Part shown: in pieces, positions 1 to 7,785 of the stretch | How positions within the stretch are numbered: the first letter of the stretch is position 1 | Layout of the letters: every line of letters starts with the position of its first letter | Source of the DNA: Eubacteriales Family XIII. Incertae Sedis bacterium | GTDB lineage: Bacteria; Bacillota; Clostridia; Peptostreptococcales; Anaerovoracaceae | NCBI GenBank assembly: GCA_031277015.1 | Contig: JAISLZ010000084.1 | Span: forward strand, 1-35,091 | Reading direction: 5' to 3' | DNA: 35,091 nucleotides | The notes under the pieces: generated by a model | Told to the model about the DNA's origin: nothing | Database searches by the model: none | What the model saw: the letters and a program-made list of their open reading frames with translations, nothing else | Position numbers and translations under genes: made by a program

Positions 1-782
1 TCCACGGCCACCCTCCTGCCGAGGGCGCCCGCGCAGAGGAAGAACGCCGCCTGGGACCAGTCGGCCTCGACGCCGTACTTCGCGGCCTTATAGGACTGCC
101 CGCCGGGTACGCGCCAGCCGGTAACTTCGTCGAAGTGGGCGATGCCGTCGCCGCCCTCGCCCACCTCCTCCGTGTGCACGCCGAATGCGGACATCACGTC
201 TATCGTCAGCCTCACGTAATCGGCCGACTCAAGCGGCGAGGCGAGAATGATCTCGCTGTCACCACCAGTCAGTGGCAATGCAAGAAGAAGGCCGGATATG
301 AACTGCGAACTGACATCACCCGGAATCTCATACATCCCGGAGCGTAACGGCCCGCACACCCTGACCTCATCCGATCTCCTGACAAATTCGCCGCCATGAA
401 GTGCGAAAGCTTCCTTATATATATCCAGAGGGCGTTCCATCAGGCGCCCTCTACCGCGGAATATCCATTCATGATCGTCTAGGCCGGCCAGGGGTATGAG
501 AAAACGCAAGGTCGAGCCGGATTCCCCGCAGTCTATTATCCGTTCCTCCATACCTATGCTGTTGGGATCAGATATGGCCCCATCTCCCCTAAACGCAGCA
601 GAGAGTTTCAAAATCCCGCACCGCGTCGCCGTGATGTCATCCGACACACCAAGATTCCTGACGAGCCGTAAAGCCCTATCTCCACCCGCCAAAGCCGCAC
701 AGATGAGCGCCCGGTGGCCTATACTCTTCGATGTAGGTGGAGTGACTATGCCTTCGGGAAATCTATCTATTGTTTTCGGCAT
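1..782 (-). CDS. aroA: 3-phosphoshikimate 1-carboxyvinyltransferase (EPSP synthase), 3' end outside the window
   Basis: Sixth step of the shikimate pathway: transfers enolpyruvyl from PEP to shikimate 3-phosphate in the cytosol. Reading the minus strand from an ATG at 782 gives MPKTIDRFPEGIVTPPTSKS, followed by IGHRALI, the family's N-terminal phosphate-binding segment (S-K-S...HRA). A later CGESGSTLRFLIP stretch is the second conserved substrate loop (x-x-G-S/T-x-x-R). The frame stays open to base 1, so about 260 of the usual ~430 residues are present. The start lies inside the aroB end (20 bp overlap), which implies translational coupling. Identification is from motifs, and the gene pair aroB-aroA supports it. 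The truncation is only the window edge. Confidence 0.9.
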   Translation of the reverse strand, partial: MPKTIDRFPEGIVTPPTSKSIGHRALICAALAGGDRALRLVRNLGVSDDITATRCGILKLSAAFRGDGAISDPNSIGMEERIIDCGESGSTLRFLIPLAGLDDHEWIFRGRGRLMERPLDIYKEAFALHGGEFVRRSDEVRVCGPLRSGMYEIPGDVSSQFISGLLLALPLTGGDSEIILASPLESADYVRLTIDVMSAFGVHTEEVGEGGDGIAHFDEVTGWRVPGGQSYKAAKYGVEADWSQAAFFLCAGALGRRVAV

Positions 783-1845
783 ATATGGCTTCCTCCAGTT
801 CGTTCCACGCCACATTGCGTGTGATCGCATCCCCTACATGCGTAAGCAGCACGAGCTTCACACCATCCGTGAGGACCTTCTTGTCGCTTCTCATGTAATC
901 GATAAGCCCGTCCACGCTCTTACCAAAGGAGAGGTCAAGATTGCTGAGCAAGATGCCGACACGCCCTGCCGTCCCACTCTCCGTAACGCCGAGCCGTTCT
1001 CCGACACAAGCGGCCATATGCATACCGGCGGCGACAGCCTCGCCGTGATTGTATCTTTCAAATCCGTATTTGAGCTCGATAGCATGACCAAAGGTATGAC
1101 CAAAATTCAGCAAAGCGCGCTTCCCCGTATCGCGTTCATCCGCCTCGACGATATTAGCCTTGATAGAACAGCACTCGTAGATGACATCGGCCAACTCAAC
1201 ATCGCGGCCTTTCGCTTCGAGGCGCGAAAACAGACTTTCCGACGCTATCGCGCCATACTTGACCACTTCCGCGAGCCCCGCGCCGAACTCGCGCCCCGGC
1301 AGCGTAGCCAAAAGTTTCGGGTCTATGAGAACGAGCGACGGCTGATGAAAGGCGCCCACTAGATTCTTGCCGCGCGCGGTATCTATGCCCGTCTTGCCGC
1401 CGACACTTGAATCCACCATCGCGAGCAATGTAGTCGGGATCTGGACAAACCTCACCCCGCGCATCCATGTGGCCGCCGCAAATCCCGCGAGGTCGCCGAC
1501 TACACCGCCACCAAACGCGACGACGAGACCGAAACGGTTCAGCCTGCCATCTTTCCAGAACCAGTCGTATATATCGGATAGCGTAGCCATGTTCTTGCTA
1601 CGCTCACCCGGTGGAATGACGAAGGTTTCGTAACCGATCCCCACGCGCCCCAGCGCTTCGGCGAGCGCGTAGCCGTACAGTCTATTGACGTTCTCGTCCG
1701 TTATGACGCAGATTGCTCCGTCTGCGGCAAGATCGGCCAAACGCGCACCCGCTGACGCGAAGACGCCGCCACCTATGACTATATCGTATGACCTCTCACC
1801 GAGGCCGACTGTCAATATTCGATTGTCGGTATTTTTTTCATTCAT
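763..1845 (-). CDS. aroB: 3-dehydroquinate synthase
   Basis: Converts DAHP to 3-dehydroquinate in the second step of the shikimate pathway, using NAD and a divalent metal. The 360-residue length is normal. Family signatures are the glycine-rich GGGVVGDLAGF stretch, the IPTTLLAMVDSSVGGKTGI active-site segment, and the metal-ligand regions AEVVKYG (Glu), FGHTFGHAIE (His) and NHGEAVAAG (His). The ATG at 1845 has no strong Shine-Dalgarno sequence. It begins only 33 bp after the 3' end of the tRNA-Cys gene, and I see no terminator or clear promoter between them, so readthrough from the tRNA promoter is possible. It overlaps aroA downstream. Confidence 0.96.
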   Translation of the reverse strand: MNEKNTDNRILTVGLGERSYDIVIGGGVFASAGARLADLAADGAICVITDENVNRLYGYALAEALGRVGIGYETFVIPPGERSKNMATLSDIYDWFWKDGRLNRFGLVVAFGGGVVGDLAGFAAATWMRGVRFVQIPTTLLAMVDSSVGGKTGIDTARGKNLVGAFHQPSLVLIDPKLLATLPGREFGAGLAEVVKYGAIASESLFSRLEAKGRDVELADVIYECCSIKANIVEADERDTGKRALLNFGHTFGHAIELKYGFERYNHGEAVAAGMHMAACVGERLGVTESGTAGRVGILLSNLDLSFGKSVDGLIDYMRSDKKVLTDGVKLVLLTHVGDAITRNVAWNELEEAIYAENNR

Positions 1846-1878
1846 GCCGTGCTGAGTTATGAGACGTCAAATTGATTT

Positions 1879-1952
<74 letters not shown>

Positions 1953-2028
1953 TTATGCTTGTTTTGCCTTTTTCGCTGTGACACCACGAGGACGTTGCCC
2001 CATCGCTCGCCTCGGCGAAGAAGACTGT

Positions 2029-2103
2029 TGGCTAGGGCGGCAGGATTCGAACCTGCGCATGACGGAATCAGAATCCGTTGCCTTACCACTTGGCTACGCC
2101 CCA
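2029..2103 (-). tRNA. tRNA-Gln(CTG)
   Basis: Minus-strand cloverleaf starting with U1 as is usual for tRNA-Gln: acceptor TGGGGCG with CGCCCTA, D-arm GCCAAGTGGTAAGGC, anticodon stem ACGGA/TCCGT around loop TTCTGAT (anticodon CTG), T-arm GGTTCGAATCC. Discriminator G and encoded CCA. The CUG anticodon reads CAG only, so a separate UUG-reading tRNA-Gln should exist elsewhere in the genome. Confidence 0.93.
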
Positions 2104-2182
2104 TCACTTCTCGCGCTGCCCTGTCTCACTACTCGCAAGCCTGGCCATATGTGAAAAATCCTGCGCGAACAATATCTTTTTT

Positions 2183-2259
2183 TGGGGTGGGTAAAGGGAT
2201 TCGAACCCTCGCATGCATGGACCACAACCATGTGTCTTAACCACTTGACTATACCCACC
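2183..2259 (-). tRNA. tRNA-His(GTG)
   Basis: Minus-strand cloverleaf: acceptor GTGGGTA with TACCCAC, anticodon stem CATGG/CCATG enclosing TTGTGGT (anticodon GTG), T-arm GGTTCGAATCC. The extra G at position -1 (base 2259) opposite discriminator C is the histidine identity element. CCA is encoded. Confidence 0.95.
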
Positions 2260-2345
2260 TCGCATCGCTTCGCTCCTCGCAGGAGGCGCTGCCCCTGCAG
2301 CAAAAATCCTGCGCAAGCAATCTCGCTTTCTCTCTTGCCAAAAAC

Positions 2346-2423
2346 TGGCGACCCGGAACGGGCTCGAACCGTCGACCTCCAGCGTGACAGGCTGGCATTC
2401 TAAACCAACTGAACTACCGGGCC
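2346..2423 (-). tRNA. tRNA-Asp(GTC)
   Basis: Minus-strand cloverleaf: acceptor GGCCCGG with CCGGGTC (one G-T pair), anticodon stem CCAGC/GCTGG around CTGTCAC (anticodon GTC), T-arm GGTTCGAGCCC. Discriminator G73 and encoded CCA agree with Asp identity. Confidence 0.95.
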
Positions 2424-2461
2424 AATATGCATAGCACAGTGAGCATATGCCCCTATACTAT

Positions 2462-2538
2462 TGGTAGCGGCGGGTGGAGTCGAACCACCGACCTCTCGGG
2501 TATGAACCGAACGCTCTAACCAGCTAAGCTACACCGCC
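2462..2538 (-). tRNA. tRNA-Met(CAT), elongator type
   Basis: Minus-strand cloverleaf: acceptor GGCGGTG with CGCCGCT (G-T first pair), anticodon loop TTCATAC (CAT), T-arm GGTGGTTCGACTCCACC, encoded CCA. It lacks the three G-C pairs below the anticodon and the 1-72 mismatch of an initiator. The loop context also differs from the usual tRNA-Ile(CAU), so elongator Met is the best call. It is the first gene of the tRNA cluster. Confidence 0.9.
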
Positions 2539-2570
2539 ACAATTCCAGCGCCAAAAGCGCCGCAATAGCA

Positions 2571-2600
2571 ATTTTACTATGCACATCCTTGTCGTGTCAA
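2571..2600 (-). promoter_or_regulatory. Promoter of the tRNA cluster (sigma-70/SigA type)
   Basis: On the minus strand a perfect -35 TTGACA (2600-2595) is separated by 18 bp from a -10 TAAAAT (2576-2571). The predicted start lies about 25 bp before tRNA-Met. No other strong promoter is seen before aroB. Confidence 0.8.
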
Positions 2601-2626
2601 GGAAAACAAAAATCTCGTCCAAAGAT

Positions 2627-2657
2627 GATACGGCAGACCCAGAAGGACCACCGTATC
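2627..2657 (-). terminator. Possible hairpin downstream of ssb
   Basis: A 7-bp inverted repeat (GATACGG ... CCGTATC, 17-nt loop) lies downstream of the ssb stop on the minus strand. It is followed by a moderately T-rich stretch but not a clean T-run. It could end the ssb transcript before the tRNA promoter. Weak evidence. Confidence 0.3.
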
Positions 2658-2673
2658 GGGGATAAGAGTATAA

Positions 2674-2693
2674 TGGTATTGGTATTGGTATTG
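2674..2693. repeat. Short tandem repeat, three copies of TGGTAT
   Basis: Three perfect copies of the hexamer TGGTAT plus TG, in the non-coding segment between ssb and the tRNA promoter. Possible slippage locus with no function visible. Confidence 0.7.
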
Positions 2694-2739
2694 CTAAACT
2701 AATCAGTCGTCCGTGACACGACGGCGGTGCGCACATCCG

Positions 2740-3072
2740 TCACGCGGCATCTGCGGCATCCCGGTCAGGCCACTGCAGGAACTGCACACGATCGGCCGTG
2801 ACCTCAACAGGATAACGTTTGATGCCCTCCGCATCGGTGTATTGGTCTGTGCGGATACGCCCGCTAACACCCGTAAGGAAACCCTTACGCAGATACTTCT
2901 CGCATAGGTCGCCCTGTCCGCCAAACACCGCCACCTTGATGAAGTCCGCCCTTTTGTCTTTTGCATACACATCGTCTACGGCCAGCGTAAACGTACAGAT
3001 AGTCCTTCCTTCATTAGTCTTTTTCATGTCGGGATCCTTCGTCAGCCTTCCGATAAGATTGATATTATTCAT
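2740..3072 (-). CDS. Single-stranded DNA-binding protein, short form without acidic tail
   Basis: OB-fold ssDNA-binding protein. The start MNNINLIGRLTKDPD is the classic SSB N-terminus, followed by the FTLAVDD strand, an FIKVAVFGGQ segment and the V-x-G-R-I-R-T loop typical of the family. At 110 residues it is much shorter than housekeeping SSB (usually 140-180). It stops soon after the OB fold at QWPDRDAADAA, so the glycine-rich linker and the conserved acidic C-terminal tip (DDDIPF type) that recruits partner proteins are missing. It stands alone between the tRNA cluster and the 4-hydroxybutyrate operon. A strong promoter lies about 65 bp upstream and AGAGGTG precedes the ATG. It is likely a secondary SSB, with the main one near rpsF/rpsR elsewhere. 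Confidence 0.9.
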   Translation of the reverse strand: MNNINLIGRLTKDPDMKKTNEGRTICTFTLAVDDVYAKDKRADFIKVAVFGGQGDLCEKYLRKGFLTGVSGRIRTDQYTDAEGIKRYPVEVTADRVQFLQWPDRDAADAA

Positions 3073-3136
3073 GCTTCACCTCTTTCCGCGGCACATTATT
3101 ACTTCCGATAATTACGTTCTATTGATTGTTAAGGAT

Positions 3137-3164
3137 ATTATACCATAAACTTACTTTATGTCAA
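3137..3164 (-). promoter_or_regulatory. Promoter of ssb
   Basis: Minus strand: -35 TTGACA (3164-3159), 16-bp spacer, -10 TATAAT (3142-3137). Both boxes are perfect consensus. The leader to the ssb ATG is about 60 nt. Confidence 0.8.
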
Positions 3165-3221
3165 GAGTTGGAATAAATAATATAATAAATAAATTTCAGT
3201 GGTTATTACTTTGATGGTGTT

Positions 3222-3255
3222 CAAAAAGATGCCGGGTTGTTCAAACATAAACCCG
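3222..3255 (-). terminator. Terminator of the 4-hydroxybutyrate operon
   Basis: Read on the minus strand: CGGGTT stem (3255-3250), 11-nt loop, AACCCG (3238-3233), then GCATC and a run of five T. It lies just beyond the larger hairpin at 3268-3300 and before the ssb promoter, in the right place to end the operon whose last gene is 4hbD. Confidence 0.55.
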
Positions 3256-3267
3256 ACATGTCTACAT

Positions 3268-3300
3268 GATGCGAGCGGCGCTCCCGGCGCCGCTCGCATC
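3268..3300. terminator. Long perfect hairpin after 4hbD
   Basis: A perfect 14-bp inverted repeat (GATGCGAGCGGCGC ... GCGCCGCTCGCATC) with a 5-nt loop, 22 bp after the 4hbD stop. It is very stable but has no T-run on either side. It may act as a 3' RNA-stabilising or processing hairpin ahead of the terminator at 3222-3255. Confidence 0.6.
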
Positions 3301-3321
3301 AACTCTCTATAACTACACCGC

Positions 3322-4440
3322 TCAGTACAGCGCAGCGAATATCTCGCGTATCTCCTCGTCAGACAGGAATACGTAATTGTTGCCGAGCAGACGCTGCTGG
3401 TTGTCTACCGTGGACTTTGTGAAACTGTCAATCTGGTCCTCGGTCATGCCGTACTCCTTGAGAGGCTTCTTAGGGAGCAGTTCGCCGAGCAGCGAGTCGA
3501 GCGCATCGTAGACACCCTCGCCCTCCGGCACATCCAGTGCCTTGGAAAGCAGCTTCGTGAGCTTGCGTATCTTGCCGTCCGGGTCCTTGGCGATGTACTT
3601 CTTCATGACTTCCGTGAAGAATTGGTAGTTGGCCTCGCCATGTGGCACGTGGAACGCGCCGCCTATCGAATATGACAGGGCATGCACTGCCGCGCATCCT
3701 GCGTTGCCGAACGCTATGCCGGCGTAGTTTGAAGCGTACACGAAGTCCTTCAGGTAATCCTTGAACGCATCTTCGCCCTTGCCCGCTATGGCCTTGTACC
3801 CACGCATTATCATCTTGATCGCGCGCCTCGAATACATCTCCGTAAAGGGCGACGCCTTAGGAGAAAGGAAGCTCTCCACCGCATGGATCAGCGCGTCCAC
3901 AGACGATGTGACGAACACCTTGTACGGCAGACTTTTCATAGTTTCCGGGATGAGGACCGCCACATCAGCGTAGGTTTCGTCTACAGCTATACCCTTCTTC
4001 ACATGTAGCTCTTTCAGCTCCGCGATCGCCACGTTCGTAACCTCACTGCCTGTGCCGCATGTCGTTGGGATGACGATGAGCTCCTTCACCTTTCTCGGCG
4101 GAACCTCACCCGTGAACAGGCTCTCGGAGCGATCCGGCACATCGAGCGCGAGTATCTTGCAGATATCCACGATGGTCCCCCCGCCGAGCGCGATGATGCG
4201 GTCATAATCATACTGCTTTGCCGCCTCCGCAAGGCCGTCGATCATCTCGTCGGACGGCTCGCCCACACCGAACTTCTCCTGGAATATAACGTTTGTCTTC
4301 ACGCCCAGGGGTGCCACGTAAGGCGTATATATCCACTCGTTCGTCACGAGGAGATCCCTCTCGCCGAGACCGAACTCTTCATTGAAGTCCTCCACCGTAT
4401 CAAAATAATAAATCTTTGGTACTATCCCCAGTGCTAACAT
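3322..4440 (-). CDS. 4hbD: 4-hydroxybutyrate dehydrogenase, iron-type alcohol dehydrogenase
   Basis: NAD-dependent interconversion of 4-hydroxybutyrate and succinate semialdehyde. About 372 residues from the ATG at 4440 (MLALGIVPKIYYFDT), which has an AGGAAGG ribosome site 8 nt upstream. A TTG nine codons earlier (4467) keeps the frame open but would lie within that site. Iron-ADH signatures: GGGT at 86-89, PTTCGTGSEVTNV near 125-137, metal ligands D182, H186 (SSVDALIHA), H253 (VHALSY) and H267 (HVPHGEAN). Along its length it closely matches my memory of the C. kluyveri 4HbD sequence, including QEKFGVGEPSDEMI. It is the last gene of the operon, 27 bp after abfT. Inference: in this setting it may run in either direction. 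Confidence 0.93.
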   Translation of the reverse strand: MLALGIVPKIYYFDTVEDFNEEFGLGERDLLVTNEWIYTPYVAPLGVKTNVIFQEKFGVGEPSDEMIDGLAEAAKQYDYDRIIALGGGTIVDICKILALDVPDRSESLFTGEVPPRKVKELIVIPTTCGTGSEVTNVAIAELKELHVKKGIAVDETYADVAVLIPETMKSLPYKVFVTSSVDALIHAVESFLSPKASPFTEMYSRRAIKMIMRGYKAIAGKGEDAFKDYLKDFVYASNYAGIAFGNAGCAAVHALSYSIGGAFHVPHGEANYQFFTEVMKKYIAKDPDGKIRKLTKLLSKALDVPEGEGVYDALDSLLGELLPKKPLKEYGMTEDQIDSFTKSTVDNQQRLLGNNYVFLSDEEIREIFAALY

Positions 4441-4467
4441 AACGCCTACCTTCCTTCTTTTTAACAA

Positions 4468-5778
4468 TTAAAGCTTCTCATTGAAGCGCTTCTCAAACTC
4501 GTCTTTGAGCTCGTCTCGCGAACCTGGATGCGCTATCTGTATGAGGTTCTTCGCGCGCTGCCGTAGCGACTTGCCCTTCATCTCGGCGATGCCATATTCC
4601 GTGACGACGTAATCCACGTCGCAACGAGATGTCGTGACGGGCGCCCCTGTATCGAGGAGAGGCACTATCTTCGAGATCGTGACCCCATCCTTCTTGACCG
4701 TGACGGACGGCATGGCTATCACGGACTTGCCTCCATCGGCCATTGCAGCGCCACGCACGAAGTCCACCTGACCGCCAACACCAGAGAACTGTCTGAACCC
4801 TATCGCTTCCGCGTTGACCTGACCCATAAGATCGACCTGCATGGCCGAATTGATACATACCATCTTGTGCTGGCGCGACACCGTGATGGGGTGATTCACA
4901 TAATCCACGGGCCTGACCTCCACCGCGGGGTTGTCGTGCGCGAAATCATAGAGCGCGCGCGTACCCATGAGGAAGGTTACTGTCATCCTGCCCTTGTTCT
5001 CGGACTTCATCGAATTGTTAATGACCCCGCTGTTGTATAGCTCAAGCGTACCGTCTGCTATCATTTCCGAATGAATACCAAGATCCTTCTTGTTCTTCAG
5101 GAAGAGCATGACCGCGTCGGGTATAGCACCGATGCCGAGCTGCAATGTGGAACCGTCATCTATAAGGTCCGCGCAGTGCTCTCCGATGGCACTCTCCACT
5201 TCCGTGATCTTAGGCGGGGCGATCTCTGGAAGTTCGCTTTCCGCCTCGACGAAAGCGTCGATATCCGTGACATGCAGGAAGCTCCCGCCCATAGTCCTCG
5301 GCATGCGTGGGTTGACCTGAGCCACCACGTACCTCGCCGTCCTGATAGCCTGATGCGTGTAGTCCACGGATACCCCCGTACTCACGTAGCCGCTCCCATC
5401 CGGTGGGCTGACGCTGACCAGGCACACGTCGCATCCGAGGCGCCCCGCGCGTATGAGTATGGGTACTTCATGGAAGAACACCGGCGCGAAATCCCCGCGC
5501 CCCTCCGCGATGGCCGCCCTCGCGTTGGCCCCACTGAACCAGGGCTCTATGCGGAAATGACGCTCCAGGCCGGGAGTGGCGTAGTCTACCGGACCAATCC
5601 TGACCATGTGGTGAATGACCACACCCTCGTAACTGTCAGCGTTCTCGACCATGGCGCCAATCAGCGCGGGGGGCTCGCCCACGCAGTGCGCGAGCACGAC
5701 ATGGCTGCCGTTCTCTATGCGCCCCACTGCCTCGGCCGCACTCATTTTATGCCCTTCGTAATATTCCTTCCAACCCAT
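4468..5778 (-). CDS. abfT: 4-hydroxybutyrate CoA-transferase
   Basis: Class I CoA-transferase that moves CoA from acetyl-CoA (or a similar donor) to 4-hydroxybutyrate. From the ATG at 5778 (MGWKEYYEG), preceded by AAAGGAGA at good spacing, it has 436 residues, the family length. The in-frame extension to 5817 has no ribosome site and is left out. Conserved blocks: AHCVGEPPALI, FAPVFFHEVP, VSPPDGSGY, GIGAIPDAV, then HSEMIADG with E238, the catalytic glutamate at the number known for the C. aminobutyricum enzyme, and GVGGQVDFVRGA near the C-terminus. It sits between the small CGGC-protein gene and 4hbD. Confidence 0.94.
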   Translation of the reverse strand: MGWKEYYEGHKMSAAEAVGRIENGSHVVLAHCVGEPPALIGAMVENADSYEGVVIHHMVRIGPVDYATPGLERHFRIEPWFSGANARAAIAEGRGDFAPVFFHEVPILIRAGRLGCDVCLVSVSPPDGSGYVSTGVSVDYTHQAIRTARYVVAQVNPRMPRTMGGSFLHVTDIDAFVEAESELPEIAPPKITEVESAIGEHCADLIDDGSTLQLGIGAIPDAVMLFLKNKKDLGIHSEMIADGTLELYNSGVINNSMKSENKGRMTVTFLMGTRALYDFAHDNPAVEVRPVDYVNHPITVSRQHKMVCINSAMQVDLMGQVNAEAIGFRQFSGVGGQVDFVRGAAMADGGKSVIAMPSVTVKKDGVTISKIVPLLDTGAPVTTSRCDVDYVVTEYGIAEMKGKSLRQRAKNLIQIAHPGSRDELKDEFEKRFNEKL

Positions 5779-5813
5779 ACAATTCTCCTTTACAGATGGG
5801 ACGCGAAGCGTCA

Positions 5814-6143
5814 TCACGTCCTATGCGTGTTTTTTTCCCGTTTGGCGTTGTCTTCGCTCATCACGCCCGTGAGCCACTGAGACGCCTCGTCCGCCTTGGC
5901 TTCATTCCACACGTGCATGGGCGGCGCCGTAGCCCGGTACTCCGCAATGGACGCGCAACGGTTCGCGCATCCAACAAGCACGAGGAGGGCATCATATAGG
6001 ACGCCCTCCCGCGCCGGCTCAAAGCTCGTATATGCGCCGCGCGCCGCGCTACAGGCCATGACATTGCGCCGTATCTTCTCGTACGCGGCGCGACGGTCAT
6101 ACCCCGGATTGCAGCCTCCACAGAATTTCACTCCTACGAGCAC
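5814..6143 (-). CDS. Small cysteine-rich protein with a CGGCNPGYDR motif, function unknown
   Basis: 109 residues from a GTG start at 6143, beginning 13 bp after the abfD stop, with GGTGG upstream as a weak ribosome site. The N-terminus VKFCGGCNPGYDR (C8, C11) and a later LLVLVGCANRC (C59, C63) give two Cys pairs that could bind a metal or Fe-S cluster. I recall short proteins with the same FCGGCNPxYDR opening and a later GCxxxC in Clostridia, but I cannot name the function. No signal peptide or membrane segment. The C-terminal third is charged and low in conservation features. Placement between abfD and abfT suggests a role tied to 4-hydroxybutyryl-CoA metabolism, for example an accessory to the oxygen-sensitive dehydratase. 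That is inference. Confidence 0.75.
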   Translation of the reverse strand: MLVGVKFCGGCNPGYDRRAAYEKIRRNVMACSAARGAYTSFEPAREGVLYDALLVLVGCANRCASIAEYRATAPPMHVWNEAKADEASQWLTGVMSEDNAKREKNTHRT

Positions 6144-6158
6144 CGCAAAGCCACCAAG

Positions 6159-7640
6159 TCAGTCCTTGATGCCGGCTATTGCCTTCGCGAGCTCCTTCTT
6201 CGCCGCGATGTTGCCCTGCCGCGCGATCATGATGCGCTGCGCCTGAGGCGATCCCGCACCATGCATTGACTCCGTACGGTAGCCGACCGCGGACGTCCCA
6301 AGAGCGATATTCTCGATGAAACGCAGGACACGCATGCGATTCTCCGTGGATACGCCATCCACGCCTACAAAGAACTTGTTTGCCCACTGCCCTACCGTCA
6401 TCTCCGACTTTGTCGGTACCTTTAGATCCGAACGGAAATCAGCCTGCGAAGGCATCGTCACCATGAGACCGCCCGCTATATCCTCTGCGAGCCTGACGAT
6501 CTCATATGGGAAACGCGTCACGTTCTGTTTGCAGACGTTCGCGAGAAGGAGGTCTATCTGGTAATTGCCGGCGTCGGTAGGATATCCTTCCGCGGAGCAG
6601 GCGATGCCGCAGCAATACAACGTTTCGTTCAGATGCGTCATCTCGATCAGCTTGTCCTTGACATGCGAAGCCTTGGCCGCGCCGTTGTAGTCGGCCGCGA
6701 GCGCCGCCGCGCCGATGATCACGTCGCCGACGCCGACCTTACAGCCGCCGTACGACTGGCGATGGTACCCCGCGAAGCGCTCGACGAGCATACCGGAGAA
6801 ATCCGCCTCCTCACACATGAACACGCGATCCCAAGGGACGAATACGTCATCGAATACGACGAGCGCCTCCTGCCCGCCGAACTGTTTGTTGCCGAGGTCA
6901 ACGTCAGCGTCCTTCTCGAGCTTGCGCGTGTCGCAGGACTGCCGCCCGTAGATCATGAAAAGGCCGGCCGCGTCCGAGGGGACGGCGAACGCGACAGCAT
7001 ACTGCTTGTCGCCCGCGCTCACGGCCTGGGTAGGCATGATGAGATGTTCGTGAGAATTGACCGAGCCCGTCTGATGGGCCTTCGCGCCGCGCACAACTAT
7101 CCCGTCATCGCGCTTCTCTACGATACGCACAAACAGGTCGGGGTCGGCCTGTGCGCCCTGCCCCTTACCACGGTCCCCCTTAGGATCCGTCATCGCGCCG
7201 TCGACGACCAGATCACCCTCCTGTATATATGTGAGATATTTTTTGAACCTCTCATGATACGACGTCCCGTGTGCCTTGTCCATCTCGAATGTGGTAGAGA
7301 ACACCGCGTTGAACGCGTCCATGCCGACACAGCGCTGGAAGCACGAAGCCGTTTTCTGGCCGAGTAGGCGCTGCATCTTCACTTTTTTTCTCAGATCGTC
7401 TGTGCTCTGGTGAAGATGGCTGAAGCGGTTGATCTTGTTGCCCGTCAGGCTAGAAGTCGCCGTCATCAGATCCTCATGTTCGGGATCCTGAGCCAGATCA
7501 TATGTCATCTTCAGGCAGTTTATTGACGGGCGGATGATCGGATGATCCATCCAGTTGTCGATTTTCTGCCCAAACATGTAGACCTGTGTTTTGAGTTTAC
7601 GCAAGCTTTCAATATATTGCTCGCCTGTCATGAGTGCCAT
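6159..7640 (-). CDS. abfD: 4-hydroxybutyryl-CoA dehydratase / vinylacetyl-CoA delta-isomerase
   Basis: Flavin and [4Fe-4S] enzyme that dehydrates 4-hydroxybutyryl-CoA to crotonyl-CoA by a ketyl-radical mechanism. From the ATG at 7640 (MALMTGEQYIESL), behind a strong AAAGGAGGT, it has 493 residues. The upstream in-frame codons to 7712 lack a ribosome site. Cluster ligands are all present: C100 and C104 (ASCFQRC), H293 and C300 (YHRQSYGGC), one number above the known C99/C103/H292/C299 of C. aminobutyricum. Other near-invariant blocks are FSHLHQSTDDLRKK, GAMTDPKGDRG, VVRGAKAHQTGS and SMHGAGSPQAQRIM. Similarity to the C. aminobutyricum enzyme is very high by memory. It lies in an operon with a NifU-like gene upstream (145 bp gap) and the CGGC gene and abfT downstream. 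Confidence 0.96.
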   Translation of the reverse strand: MALMTGEQYIESLRKLKTQVYMFGQKIDNWMDHPIIRPSINCLKMTYDLAQDPEHEDLMTATSSLTGNKINRFSHLHQSTDDLRKKVKMQRLLGQKTASCFQRCVGMDAFNAVFSTTFEMDKAHGTSYHERFKKYLTYIQEGDLVVDGAMTDPKGDRGKGQGAQADPDLFVRIVEKRDDGIVVRGAKAHQTGSVNSHEHLIMPTQAVSAGDKQYAVAFAVPSDAAGLFMIYGRQSCDTRKLEKDADVDLGNKQFGGQEALVVFDDVFVPWDRVFMCEEADFSGMLVERFAGYHRQSYGGCKVGVGDVIIGAAALAADYNGAAKASHVKDKLIEMTHLNETLYCCGIACSAEGYPTDAGNYQIDLLLANVCKQNVTRFPYEIVRLAEDIAGGLMVTMPSQADFRSDLKVPTKSEMTVGQWANKFFVGVDGVSTENRMRVLRFIENIALGTSAVGYRTESMHGAGSPQAQRIMIARQGNIAAKKELAKAIAGIKD

Positions 7641-7785
7641 CTTCTTTACCTCCTTTTTTACTTGTCTTTTCTGCTTCCAAAATCGCTGCCGCCCGTAAAT
7701 CCCCGCTTCCATACTTCCATGTGTACAGCGCTTCGTCGTTCCTCGCGCGTCTATTCGAAGGCAAAAAATCCTACGTAAAGCAAAT

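Noticed and set aside
496-1362. Plus-strand open frame of 288 codons opposite aroA/aroB
   Set aside because: The minus strand carries both shikimate genes with intact motifs here. The plus frame has no recognisable domain.
5071-5880. Plus-strand open frame of 269 codons opposite abfT
   Set aside because: Antisense to the CoA-transferase with its catalytic glutamate. No motif and no start signal.
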